DNA of 64,000 nucleotides from DASUCS01 sp041166385 (lineage in GTDB: Bacteria; Actinomycetota; Acidimicrobiia; Acidimicrobiales; JACDCH01). The stretch lies in NCBI GenBank assembly GCA_041166385.1, contig JBEEFW010000029.1, positions 1 through 64,000 on the forward strand, given 5' to 3'. Under the pieces are notes generated by a model. It searched no databases, had not been told where the DNA came from, and saw only the letters and a list, made by a program, of their open reading frames with translations. Position 1 is the first letter of the stretch. Each line of letters opens with the position of its first letter. Position numbers and translations under genes: made by a program. Shown piece by piece: positions 25,517 through 33,725 of this stretch.

Positions 25517-26414
25517 ACGACGTCGGTGGACCGCTGCTGCTGTTCGGCGTGGAGGTCGGTGTCGTGGTGGTCGCACTGGGATCACTGCACGGCGTGACCT
25601 GGAACGTGCCGGTCTGCGCGGGCTCACTCGGCGTTGAACGCACCGCCGCTTGGATCTGGGACGCGCCCGTCTGCCGGCACTCGAGGGTGAACGTCGCGTC
25701 ACCGTTGGCGTCGGTCAGCACCGACGATGCACCCCGCACCGCCCATCCCTGCACCGCAGTCAGCGCGACACCGGCGTTGACCACGGGCTCGCTGCGCACG
25801 ACGCCGGCGGCGTCCACCGTCTTGCGCGCCACGCGCACGACGAATGTCAGCGGCTGATTCAGCTGCGGCGGGTCGGGCGCGGCGGCAGCCGAGAGCGCGA
25901 GCCCGGCGAAGCTCTCCACCGTGAGGTCGACGACGCGCGCTTCGCCATCAGCGATGAAGAGGATCTCCGGCTGCGTTTGTGCGAGCGACGGAACGAGGAA
26001 GGCTCGGATTCGGTAGCGACCGCCGGCGATGTTGGGCAGGTCCCAATGACCGTCGACCGCGGTGAGCACATCGGTCGGAGGCGGCTGACCATCGACGAGG
26101 TGCTCGATGCGCACGACGGCGCTCGGGACCGGCCCCTGTGGCCCGTTGACGGAACCGTTCAGGTGCGCGGTGCCTCCAGCCGGTACCGGCACGAGCGTCG
26201 TGGTGCCGTCGACCGCGGCCAGCTGCACGCCGGTGAGATCCTCCGGTGCCGACGTGGCCGCGGCCTCCGGCAACGTGACACCAGGCGGCGGTTGCAGCAA
26301 CGGCACGTTCGCCGTGCTGCAACCTCGGATCACGAACGTCGACAGGACGATGAGCGGAATCGCGATCGGGACGACGATGCGCAGCTCGTTGAGCCTGGGC
26401 CATCGCAGCGTCAT
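25494..26414 (-). CDS. Membrane-anchored protein with carboxypeptidase-regulatory/Ig-like domains
   Basis: A 306-aa protein with an N-terminal membrane anchor (IVVPIAIPLIVLSTFVI at about 13-29). A first beta domain (about 68-160) has the pattern of carboxypeptidase-regulatory-like or CNA-B folds (TAHLNGSVNG, then VDGHWDLPNIAGGRYRIRAF). A second Ig-like domain (about 175-275) has TDANGDATFTLEC. A Thr/Ser/Pro tail ends the protein. It is probably exposed on the cell surface, with no catalytic motif. ATG 26414 overlaps the ygfZ stop by 4 bp. Confidence 0.68.
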   Translation of the reverse strand: MTLRWPRLNELRIVVPIAIPLIVLSTFVIRGCSTANVPLLQPPPGVTLPEAAATSAPEDLTGVQLAAVDGTTTLVPVPAGGTAHLNGSVNGPQGPVPSAVVRIEHLVDGQPPPTDVLTAVDGHWDLPNIAGGRYRIRAFLVPSLAQTQPEILFIADGEARVVDLTVESFAGLALSAAAAPDPPQLNQPLTFVVRVARKTVDAAGVVRSEPVVNAGVALTAVQGWAVRGASSVLTDANGDATFTLECRQTGASQIQAAVRSTPSEPAQTGTFQVTPCSDPSATTTTPTSTPNSSSGPPTSSSGSPPN

Positions 26415-27217
26415 CGCATCGGCAACTCGACGACCCGGACAGCCTGACCGTCCACCAGCACGTCGGCCGGCGGCGCGACCGAGCGCGGCAAGGGAGCGAG
26501 TGCCACGGATTCTCGAGCACTCGTGACGTTGCCGAGGTGCTTGCCATCGGTCGACGTGATCTCGGCGCCGACCGTCATTGACGCGGAGGACTGCAGACCG
26601 CGCACAGGACGCGGGGCGTTTCCGCCTCGCGAGTCGATGCGGGCCACCAGCTCCTGGCCCGTGTAGCAACCCTTCGTGAAGCTGACCGACGCGTCGATCA
26701 GCCATTGCCCCGCCTCGACCGGAATCGTCGCCTCGGTCAACTCCCGCCCCATTGCGGGCACGCCCGACTCGATGCGTAGGCGTTCGTACGCGTCGGAGTC
26801 CATCGGAAGATCGCCGGGCGGCGACACGGTCTCACCGAGAAGGTCGACACCCTCGACGCCGGGCCACACGATGGGCCGCGCCGCCGGATCGACCACGGTC
26901 ATGCCGCGTACCGCGAGACAGCGCCATCCGCTCACGGGATCGATGTCGCATTTCGTGCGGAGCTTGAACCGCTGCAGCCGGGCGATGACGGCGTCACCCC
27001 AACCAGCGTCCGTGTCGAGCACGAACTCGTCGTCCGCACGACGCGTGATGCGCAGCCACGCGTCGACTTTCCCCGTCGGCTGGAGCAGCAACGACCACCG
27101 ACTCTCGTCGGGCGTCATCGACTCGACGTCCTGGCTGAGCTGACCCTGCAGAAACGTCACCGTGTCGGGCCCACTCGCCCGGATCACATCCCGCTCGATC
27201 CACGCGCCAAACGGCAT
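26411..27217 (-). CDS. ygfZ: Folate-binding protein YgfZ (GcvT-like), iron-sulfur cluster biogenesis
   Basis: YgfZ uses tetrahydrofolate to support repair or assembly of Fe-S proteins. The 268-aa product carries the diagnostic motif KGCYTGQE near 196-203 and the N-terminal VTFLQGQLSQDV. ATG 27217 lies two bases from a 43-nt palindrome; an in-frame ATG at 27235 would fall inside that element and is less likely. It lies downstream of trpE on the minus strand and upstream of the surface-protein gene. Confidence 0.88.
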   Translation of the reverse strand: MPFGAWIERDVIRASGPDTVTFLQGQLSQDVESMTPDESRWSLLLQPTGKVDAWLRITRRADDEFVLDTDAGWGDAVIARLQRFKLRTKCDIDPVSGWRCLAVRGMTVVDPAARPIVWPGVEGVDLLGETVSPPGDLPMDSDAYERLRIESGVPAMGRELTEATIPVEAGQWLIDASVSFTKGCYTGQELVARIDSRGGNAPRPVRGLQSSASMTVGAEITSTDGKHLGNVTSARESVALAPLPRSVAPPADVLVDGQAVRVVELPMR

Positions 27218-27218
27218 T

Positions 27219-27261
27219 CTCGAGGCAATAACCATCGGAAACCGGAGGCTATTGCCTCGAG
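27219..27261. repeat. 43-nt palindromic element, copy A (trpE/ygfZ junction)
   Basis: The arms CTCGAGGCAATA (27219-27230) and TATTGCCTCGAG (27250-27261) are perfectly complementary. The 19-nt middle can pair further as CC/GG and TCGG/CCGG around an AAA loop. The element supplies the last codons and TAG stop of trpE (27249-27251) and ends two bases from the ygfZ ATG. A second 43-nt copy with identical arms lies inside menF at 48164-48206. Confidence 0.85.
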
Positions 27262-28775
27262 TTCGTAATGGCGCGGCGGGCGGCGGTCATGCGGCGGGCG
27301 GCGGGGACGGCGGCGAGGAGGGCCTGGGCCTTGTTGCGGCACTCGAGGTCCTCGTGCTCGGGCACCGAGTCGGCGACGATGCCGGCGCCGGCCTGCACCG
27401 ACGCCCGCCCGTCGGGCTGCACGACCATCGTGCGGATGGCGATCGCCGTGTCGAGGTTGCCGGAGAAGTCGAGGTACCCGACGACGCCGGCGTACGGGCC
27501 GCGCTTCGCCGGTTCGAGCTCGTCGATGATCTGCATCGCGCGCACCTTCGGCGCGCCGGACACCGTGCCCGCGGGCAGCGTGGCCCGCAGCACGTCGATC
27601 GGCCCGAGTCCTTCACGCAACCGCCCGGACACCTGCGACGTGAGGTGCATCACGTGCGAGTACCGCTCGAGGGTCATCATCTCGTCGACCTGCTCGGTGC
27701 CGAAGTCGACGACCCGCCCCACGTCGTTGCGCGCCAGGTCGACGAGCATCACGTGCTCGGCTCGCTCCTTCGGATGCTCGATGAGTTCGGCCGCGAGCCG
27801 GCGATCGTCCTCGTCGGTGCGGCCACGACGGCGCGTTCCGGCGATGGGCCGAGAGATCACCTTGCCGTCGAGCAGCTGCACCATCGGTTCCGGTGACGAG
27901 CCCACGAGCGTCACCGTCGGGTGCCGGAAGAAGTACATGTACGGGCTCGGGTTCACCTGACGCAGCACCCGATACACGTCGAACGGATCGGCGTCGAGGT
28001 CGAGGTCGTACCGCTGCGCGAGCACCACTTGGAAGATGTCGCCCGCGAGGATGTGCTCACGCGCCACCTCGACCGCATCGCCATAGAGGTGGAGCCCCAT
28101 CGTCGACCGCACCTCGGGAAGCGGGTCGTCCGGGTCAGGCGGGTCGACCAGCGGCTCGTCGAGGGCGCGTGCGCCGTCCGTGGCGAGCTGGTCGAGCCGC
28201 GCGATCGCATCGTCGTACAAGGCGTCGAGATCAGCGGCCGTGGCGGCCGGCGGGATGTACGCGTTGGCCAGCAACGTCACGCGTTGCCGATAGTGGTCGT
28301 AGGCCGCCAGCTCGCCGATGATCGAGAGGACGGCATCCGCGCTGCCGAGATCGTCACGCGGGACGTCGGGCAGATGTTCGACCTCGCGCACCACGTCGTA
28401 GCCGAGATAGCCCACGAGCCCGCCGTGCAGCGGCGGCAGCTCGGGCAGGACCGGTGAGCGGTAGTGCGCGAGCACGCCCTCGACCGCGGCGAGCACACCA
28501 CGGTCGAGCGGCACATTGCCCGGCAGCGGGTGATCGACCTCGACCCGTCGCCCCCGCGCCACGAGCGTCGCCGCCGGACGGCGGCCGACGAACGACCAGC
28601 GGCCCCAGCGCTCGTGCTCGACCGACTCGAGCAGGAAGCCGGGCTCGTCGCCGACCACCCGCAGGAACCCGGCGACCGGCGTCGTGAGGTCGCCCAGCAC
28701 CTCGCGCCAGACCGGCACCACAGTGTGGTCTCGCGCCAGTGCGTGAAAGTCAGCCCGCGAGGGCTGGATGCTCAC
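27249..28775 (-). CDS. trpE: Anthranilate synthase component I
   Basis: TrpE converts chorismate to anthranilate with ammonia from TrpG. The 508-aa protein has the N-terminal feedback region (LLESVEHERWGRWSF) and the chorismate-binding domain: RPIAGTRRRG, HVMLVDLARNDVGRV, GTVSGAPKVRAMQII and AGAGIVADS. No trpG is in the window. The C-terminal residues NSRQ and the stop are encoded by the palindrome at 27219-27261. ATG 28775 overlaps the hisI stop by 4 bp, so trpE is separate from trpCFBA but joined to hisI. Confidence 0.94.
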   Translation of the reverse strand: MSIQPSRADFHALARDHTVVPVWREVLGDLTTPVAGFLRVVGDEPGFLLESVEHERWGRWSFVGRRPAATLVARGRRVEVDHPLPGNVPLDRGVLAAVEGVLAHYRSPVLPELPPLHGGLVGYLGYDVVREVEHLPDVPRDDLGSADAVLSIIGELAAYDHYRQRVTLLANAYIPPAATAADLDALYDDAIARLDQLATDGARALDEPLVDPPDPDDPLPEVRSTMGLHLYGDAVEVAREHILAGDIFQVVLAQRYDLDLDADPFDVYRVLRQVNPSPYMYFFRHPTVTLVGSSPEPMVQLLDGKVISRPIAGTRRRGRTDEDDRRLAAELIEHPKERAEHVMLVDLARNDVGRVVDFGTEQVDEMMTLERYSHVMHLTSQVSGRLREGLGPIDVLRATLPAGTVSGAPKVRAMQIIDELEPAKRGPYAGVVGYLDFSGNLDTAIAIRTMVVQPDGRASVQAGAGIVADSVPEHEDLECRNKAQALLAAVPAARRMTAARRAITNSRQ

Positions 28776-29122
28776 GGTGTCGTGGAGAACGCGCGGAAGA
28801 AGCAGGAGAACTCGCCGGTGTGACAGGCACCCTTGCCCTGCTGCTCGACGACGAAGAGCAACACGTCGCCGTCGCAGTCGTAGCGCGCCTCACGCACCAA
28901 CTGGATGTCGCCAGAGGTGTCGCCTTTGCGCCACACCTCGTTGCGACTGCGGCTCCAGTACACCATCCGCCCGGTCTCGAGCGTCTCGCGCAACGTGGCC
29001 GCATTCATCCACGCCAGCATGAGCACCGTGCCGGTCGCGTGGTCCTGCGCGATTGCGGGCACGAGCCCCGCATCGTTGAACTGGACGTCCTCGAGCTGCT
29101 CATCGAGCGTGGCGGCAGGCAT
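28772..29122 (-). CDS. hisI: Phosphoribosyl-AMP cyclohydrolase
   Basis: HisI opens the purine ring of PR-AMP, the third step of histidine synthesis. The 116-aa single-domain enzyme has the magnesium motif YDCDGD and the zinc motif GACHTGEFSC, with MVYWSRSRNEVWRKG before it. ATG 29122 is chosen; a TTG at 29131 overlapping the groES-like stop is an alternative. It is unlinked to hisDCBHAF by one convergent gene, and coupled to trpE, tying two amino-acid pathways in one transcript. Confidence 0.93.
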   Translation of the reverse strand: MPAATLDEQLEDVQFNDAGLVPAIAQDHATGTVLMLAWMNAATLRETLETGRMVYWSRSRNEVWRKGDTSGDIQLVREARYDCDGDVLLFVVEQQGKGACHTGEFSCFFRAFSTTP

Positions 29123-29127
29123 GGCTG

Positions 29128-29469
29128 TCAAAGGTAAAGACCCGTCGAGCCCTCTTCCAACCGCTTTGACGCCACGGCGTGGACGTCACGCTCTCGCAGG
29201 ATGATGTAGTCCTCGCCGCGGACTTCGACCTCGTAGCGATCCTCGGGATTGAACAACACCTGGTCGCCAGGCTCCATCGCGCGCACATTGGCGCCGACGG
29301 CGATGACCTCGGCCCACGCCAACCGCTTCGACATCTGAGCCGTGGCCGGGATCACGATGCCGCTCGCCGACCGGCGTTCACCCTCCGCCGCGCCCAAGCG
29401 AACGAGGACGCGATCGTTCAGCATCTTGATCGGAAGCTTGTCGCCGTCGGTCGCTGCCGCCTTGGCCAT
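29128..29469 (-). CDS. GroES-like co-chaperonin (Cpn10 fold), orphan
   Basis: A 113-aa protein with the Cpn10 fold: IKMLNDRVLVRLG at the start, SASGIVIPATAQ before a loop where GroES has its mobile loop, EVIAVGANVRAMEPGDQVLF, then YEVEVRGEDYIILRERDV. It is longer than standard GroES (about 97 aa) by an N-terminal stretch and a tail. No groEL is adjacent. Start ATG 29469 (GTG 29478 possible). It may be a divergent paralogue with its own partner, which is an inference. Confidence 0.8.
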   Translation of the reverse strand: MAKAAATDGDKLPIKMLNDRVLVRLGAAEGERRSASGIVIPATAQMSKRLAWAEVIAVGANVRAMEPGDQVLFNPEDRYEVEVRGEDYIILRERDVHAVASKRLEEGSTGLYL

Positions 29470-29492
29470 CGCTGCCACGGTACCGTCGTCAG

Positions 29493-30032
29493 ATGAGGGC
29501 GTACGACCTGGCCGAGGCGGACGACCCGTGGGCGGGCGCCGTTCTCCTCCATCCTCATCCCGACATGGGCGGCGATCGCTACAACAACGTCGTCGACGCG
29601 CTCTACCGATTGCTGCCCACAGAGGGCATCAACGCACTGCGGTTCGACTTCACCAGCAGCGATCTCGACGACGCCGTAGCCGACACCATGTCCGCCCTCG
29701 ATCGGATGACGATCGCGCCATGCTTCCTCGTCGCATATTCGTTTGGTGGTGGCGTTGCCGCCACGATGGACGACGAGCGCATCGCCGGCTGGTACCTCAT
29801 CGCTCCCGCGCTGACGATGTTCGAGCCGGCGATCGGTGACGATCCCCGACCGAAGGCGATCGTCGCGGCTGAGCACGATCGGTTCTTCTCACCAGCGCGA
29901 CTCGAAATGGCGAGCGAGGACTGGACCGAGACCGAACACTCGACGATCGCGGGCACCGACCACATGTTCGTCGGACAGACCGACCTGCTCGCGAAGCAGT
30001 GCGTCGACTGGATCAGGCGGGTCGCACGGTGA
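29493..30032 (+). CDS. Alpha/beta hydrolase (dienelactone hydrolase-like)
   Basis: A 179-aa compact hydrolase. LLHPHPDMGGDRYNNVV forms the oxyanion region seen in the COG2945-type family, the nucleophile is in VAYSFGGGVA, Asp lies in AAEHDRFF and His in AGTDHMF. ATG 29493 lies 23 bp from the divergent GroES-like start. Substrate unknown. The 3' end overlaps hisF by 20 bp. Confidence 0.78.
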   Translation: MRAYDLAEADDPWAGAVLLHPHPDMGGDRYNNVVDALYRLLPTEGINALRFDFTSSDLDDAVADTMSALDRMTIAPCFLVAYSFGGGVAATMDDERIAGWYLIAPALTMFEPAIGDDPRPKAIVAAEHDRFFSPARLEMASEDWTETEHSTIAGTDHMFVGQTDLLAKQCVDWIRRVAR

Positions 30033-30774
30033 TGCCGCGCGCGGCCATCAGCTCCTTGGCTTCACGGACGGTGTGCTGACCGAAATGAAAGATCGACGCC
30101 GCGAGCACGGCGTCGGCGCCACCGTCGAGCACCCCCTCGACGAGATGCTCGAGGGTGCCCACCCCGCCTGACGCGATCACGGGGATGTTGCACGCGTCGA
30201 CGACTTGCCGGGTGAGCGCGATGTCGAAGCCCTCGCGGGTGCCGTCACGGTCCATCGAGGTGAGCAAGATCTCGCCCGCGCCCAACCGCTCGGCCTCGGC
30301 CGCCCACGACACGGCATCGAGGCCGGTGGGCTTGCGGCCGCCATGCGTGAACACCTCCCACGCCTCGCCCTCGACCTTGCGAGCGTCAATGGCGACCACG
30401 ACGCACTGGGTCCCGAACTCCTCGGCGATGTCGGAGATCAACTCTGGTCGGGCCACCGCCGACGTCATGACCGACACCTTGTCGGCGCCGACCCGGAGCA
30501 GCCGGCGAGCGTCGTCGACCGAGCGGATCCCACCGCCGATCGTGAACGGGATGAACACCTCTTCCGCGGTGCGGCGGGCCACGTCGACGATCGTGTCGCG
30601 GGCGTCGGACGACGCCGTGATGTCGAGGAACACGAGCTCGTCGGCGCCCCAGTCGTCGTAGCGGGCGGCCAGCTCGACCGGATCGCCGGCGTCGCGCAGG
30701 TCGACGAAGTTCGTGCCTTTGACGACGCGGCCGGCGTCGACGTCGAGGCAAGGGATGATCCTCACCGAGCGCAT
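30013..30774 (-). CDS. hisF: Imidazole glycerol phosphate synthase, cyclase subunit
   Basis: HisF makes imidazole glycerol phosphate and AICAR from PRFAR and the ammonia supplied by HisH. The 253-aa TIM barrel has catalytic Asp11 (IIPCLDVD) and Asp130 (VVAIDARK), and the two phosphate loops GGGIRSVDD and ASGGVGTLEH. It overlaps hisA by 13 bp and closes the hisDCBHAF cluster. Confidence 0.96.
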   Translation of the reverse strand: MRSVRIIPCLDVDAGRVVKGTNFVDLRDAGDPVELAARYDDWGADELVFLDITASSDARDTIVDVARRTAEEVFIPFTIGGGIRSVDDARRLLRVGADKVSVMTSAVARPELISDIAEEFGTQCVVVAIDARKVEGEAWEVFTHGGRKPTGLDAVSWAAEAERLGAGEILLTSMDRDGTREGFDIALTRQVVDACNIPVIASGGVGTLEHLVEGVLDGGADAVLAASIFHFGQHTVREAKELMAARGITVRPA

Positions 30775-31469
30775 GTGAGCACCGCCTCTTCGACGCCGAA
30801 CCGTCCCTCGTACAGCGCCTTGCCGACGATGACGCCGGCGACGCCTAGCTCGCGCAGCGCGACGATGTGGTCGAGCGATCCGACGCCACCGCTGGCGATC
30901 ACCGGCACGGTCGTCGCTCGCTGTAGCTGGCCGAGACCGTCGAGATCGGGGCCGACGAGGGTCGCGTCACGGGAGATGTCGGTGACGATGAACGCCGCCA
31001 CCCCCGGCAGCGCGAGCTCGGCGGCCACATCGAGCAGCCGCCGCCCGCTCCCCTCCTGCCACCCGCGCACACGGACCTCGCCATCCCAGTGGTCGAGCCC
31101 AACGGCGACGCGGTCGGGGTACGCCGCCGCCAGCCGCCGGACGAGCTCGGGATCGTCGATGGCCGCGCTCCCGATCACGGTGCGAGCCACGCCCGCATCG
31201 AGCAGGGATGCGTCGCGGACACCGCCACCGCTCTGCACCGGCACCGACACTGCCTCGGCGACGGCGACAACGACGTCGCGATTCGAGCCCGAACGGCGGG
31301 CGGCGTCGAGATCGACCACGTGGATCCACGGCGCGCCCGCGGCCTCGAATGACCGCGCCACCGCGACCGGATCGTCGTCGTACACGGTCTCCTGATCGAA
31401 GTCGCCCTGATGCAACCGCACGACCCGTCCGCCGCGCAGGTCGATTGCCGGATACAGATCGAAGTTCAT
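30762..31469 (-). CDS. hisA: ProFAR isomerase
   Basis: HisA isomerises ProFAR in histidine synthesis. The 235-aa TIM barrel has YPAIDLRGGRVVRL with the catalytic Asp10, the VVDLDAAR strand, QSGGGVRD and IVTDISRDATLVGPD with the second catalytic Asp, and ASGGVGSLDH. ATG 31469 overlaps the hisH stop by 4 bp. Since trpF is also present, this need not be the bifunctional PriA. Confidence 0.93.
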   Translation of the reverse strand: MNFDLYPAIDLRGGRVVRLHQGDFDQETVYDDDPVAVARSFEAAGAPWIHVVDLDAARRSGSNRDVVVAVAEAVSVPVQSGGGVRDASLLDAGVARTVIGSAAIDDPELVRRLAAAYPDRVAVGLDHWDGEVRVRGWQEGSGRRLLDVAAELALPGVAAFIVTDISRDATLVGPDLDGLGQLQRATTVPVIASGGVGSLDHIVALRELGVAGVIVGKALYEGRFGVEEAVLTCAR

Positions 31470-32080
31470 GCCGCGCATCGGGCGACGAAGTTCGAGAGCA
31501 GCTTCATGCCGTTGGCGCCCGACTTCTCGGGGTGGAACTGCGTGGCCCACACGTTGCCCCGCTCGACAGCCGCGACCACCGGCCCGCCGTAGTCGCACAA
31601 CGCGCTGGCGTGCGTGGTGTCGTCCGGCGCGTAGCTGTGCACGAAGTAGAACCACGCCGGACTGGGCAGGCCGCCGAACAGCAACGAGTCGCGCTTGATG
31701 TCGAGGGTGTTCCACTGCATCTGCGGATGCTTCACGCCCTCGGGAAGGCGGCGGACGACGCCCGGGAGCACACCGAGTCCCTTGCGGCCGGGGCTCTCCT
31801 CCGACTCGTCGTACAGCAACTGCATGCCGATGCAGATCGCCAGGAACGGCACGGCCCGCGCGACGACATCGCGTGCAACCGCTGAGAGCCCGGTGCGGTC
31901 GAGCGCGTCCATGCATCGACCGAAGGCGCCGACTCCGGGAAGCACCACGCCGGCGGCCTGGAGGATGATCTCGGGGTCGTCGGTGAGCCGTGCGTCAGCG
32001 CCGACGCGCGCCAATGCCTTCTCAGCCGAACGTAGGTTGCCGATGCCGTAGTCGAGCACCGCAATCAGCGGCGAGGTCAA
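31466..32080 (-). CDS. hisH: Imidazole glycerol phosphate synthase, glutaminase subunit
   Basis: HisH hydrolyses glutamine and channels ammonia to HisF. The 204-aa class I amidotransferase has Cys83 in LAICIGMQLL and the His183/Glu185 pair in FHPEKSG, plus LPGVGAFG. The start is TTG 32080 with GAAGGG 6 nt upstream, overlapping the hisB stop (TTGA). Confidence 0.95.
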   Translation of the reverse strand: MTSPLIAVLDYGIGNLRSAEKALARVGADARLTDDPEIILQAAGVVLPGVGAFGRCMDALDRTGLSAVARDVVARAVPFLAICIGMQLLYDESEESPGRKGLGVLPGVVRRLPEGVKHPQMQWNTLDIKRDSLLFGGLPSPAWFYFVHSYAPDDTTHASALCDYGGPVVAAVERGNVWATQFHPEKSGANGMKLLSNFVARCAA

Positions 32081-32670
32081 AGGGTGCCCTTCGTCGACGG
32101 AACACCCTTGCCCTCGACGCGCACAGCGGCGCGCAGGCAGCGCGCCACACCCTTGAACGTGGCCTCGATGACGTGATGCGTGTTCTCTCCCGCGCGCTTG
32201 CGCACGTGCAGCGTGATGCCGGCGGCGGTGGCGAACGAATGCCAGAAGTGACCAGCCATCTCCGGGTTGAACGGCGGGTCGCCCAACGGCAGCACCTCAC
32301 CGAACGGAACGTCCCACACGACGAACGGCCGGCCCGACAGATCGAGCGCGACTTCGACGAGCGCCTCGTCGAGCGGGAACAACCCACTGGCGAAGCGCGC
32401 CACACCGGCCTTGTCGCCGAGCGCCTCAGCGAACACCTCGCCGACCGTGATGCCGACGTCTTCGATCGTGTGGTGCCCGTCGACGTGCAGATCGCCGTTG
32501 GCCAGCACCTTGAGGTCGAAGCCGCCGTGCCGGGCGAGCTGGTCGAGCATGTGGTCGAAGAACGGGAGACCTGTGCTCACCTCGCCGGTGCCCGTACCGT
32601 CGACATCGAGGTCGACGAGCACCGACGTCTCTTTCGTCTCGCGCTTCTTGGTGGCGATGCGGGTCGTCAT
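32077..32670 (-). CDS. hisB: Imidazoleglycerol-phosphate dehydratase
   Basis: HisB removes water from imidazole glycerol phosphate. The 197-aa single-domain enzyme has the manganese-binding histidine motifs FFDHMLDQLARHGG, DGHHTIEDVG and GENTHHVIEA. There is no phosphatase domain, as usual outside enterobacteria. Start ATG 32670 overlaps the hisC stop by 4 bp. Confidence 0.96.
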   Translation of the reverse strand: MTTRIATKKRETKETSVLVDLDVDGTGTGEVSTGLPFFDHMLDQLARHGGFDLKVLANGDLHVDGHHTIEDVGITVGEVFAEALGDKAGVARFASGLFPLDEALVEVALDLSGRPFVVWDVPFGEVLPLGDPPFNPEMAGHFWHSFATAAGITLHVRKRAGENTHHVIEATFKGVARCLRAAVRVEGKGVPSTKGTL

Positions 32671-33725
32671 GGTTCGAGGATCTCTTCCAGTGCGGTGAGC
32701 AGGGCGTCATCTTCGTCGGCCGTGCCGATCGTGATGCGCAGGCAGTTGTCGAGACGGGGCCACGAGGCGCAGTTCCGCACGAGGATCGATCGGTCGAGCA
32801 GCTCCTGCCAGAGTCGGTCGCCATCGTGTGCGCGTGGGCGTACGAGCAGGAAGTTGGCGCCCGAGGGCCACACATCGATCGGCAGGTCGGCGAGTCGCTC
32901 CACGAGCCGACCGCGTTCCTCGACGAGCGCCGCCACCCGAGCGTCCATCTCCGCGCGGTAGTCCAACGCGAGGCGCCCGGCGATCTGCTTCACGACATCG
33001 AGGTGGTACGGCAGCACCACCTTGTCGAGCTGTTCGACCAACCAGGATGGTCCGATCAGGTAACCGAGTCGCGCCGCGGCCATCGACCACGTCTTGGAGT
33101 ACGTCCGCGTGACGACGAGCGGTCGTTCCTCGTTGACGAGGGTGAGGGCCGACCAGGGCGAGAACTGCCCGTAGGCCTCGTCGACGATCACGAGACCCGA
33201 CGCGATCTCGAGCACGGCGCGTACGGTCTGCTCGCTCTCGACCACACCGGTCGGATTGTTGGGCGAGCACAGGAACGTGATCTCGGGCCGCGCGCCGCCG
33301 AGCACGCGCGCGACCTCCGCGAGGTCGAGGGCGAAGTCGTCAGTGCGCTCGCCGGCCACCACCCGGGTACCCGTGATGCGCGCGATGTGGCTGTGCAGCG
33401 CGTACGTCGGTTCGAACACCGCTGCAGAGCGACCGGAACCGCCGTAGGTGAGGCAGAGCGTCTGCAGCACCTCGTTCGAACCGTTCGCGGCAAACACCTG
33501 CGACGGGGCGACACCGTGCAGGTCGGCGATCGCCGATCGCAGCGCGGTCGCGGCACGATCCGGGTAGCGGTGCCATTCGATGTTGTGCAGCTCATCCGCC
33601 AACCGCTCCGTGAACGCGGCGGGTGGAGGCTCGGGCGCTTCGTTGGTGTTGAGGCGAACCTTCACCTCGACCTGAGGTGAGTGGTAGCCCTCCATCAGCG
33701 ACACGTCGTCGCGGGGTTCGATCAT
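32667..33725 (-). CDS. hisC: Histidinol-phosphate aminotransferase
   Basis: A 352-aa class II PLP enzyme that transaminates imidazole acetol phosphate. The motifs are RLNTNEAP, SPNNPTG, VDEAYGQF and the PLP lysine Lys211 in RTYSKTWSMAAARLGY. Start ATG 33725 overlaps the hisD stop (ATGA). The longer upstream open frame lies within hisD in another frame and is not coding. Confidence 0.94.
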   Translation of the reverse strand: MIEPRDDVSLMEGYHSPQVEVKVRLNTNEAPEPPPAAFTERLADELHNIEWHRYPDRAATALRSAIADLHGVAPSQVFAANGSNEVLQTLCLTYGGSGRSAAVFEPTYALHSHIARITGTRVVAGERTDDFALDLAEVARVLGGARPEITFLCSPNNPTGVVESEQTVRAVLEIASGLVIVDEAYGQFSPWSALTLVNEERPLVVTRTYSKTWSMAAARLGYLIGPSWLVEQLDKVVLPYHLDVVKQIAGRLALDYRAEMDARVAALVEERGRLVERLADLPIDVWPSGANFLLVRPRAHDGDRLWQELLDRSILVRNCASWPRLDNCLRITIGTADEDDALLTALEEILEP

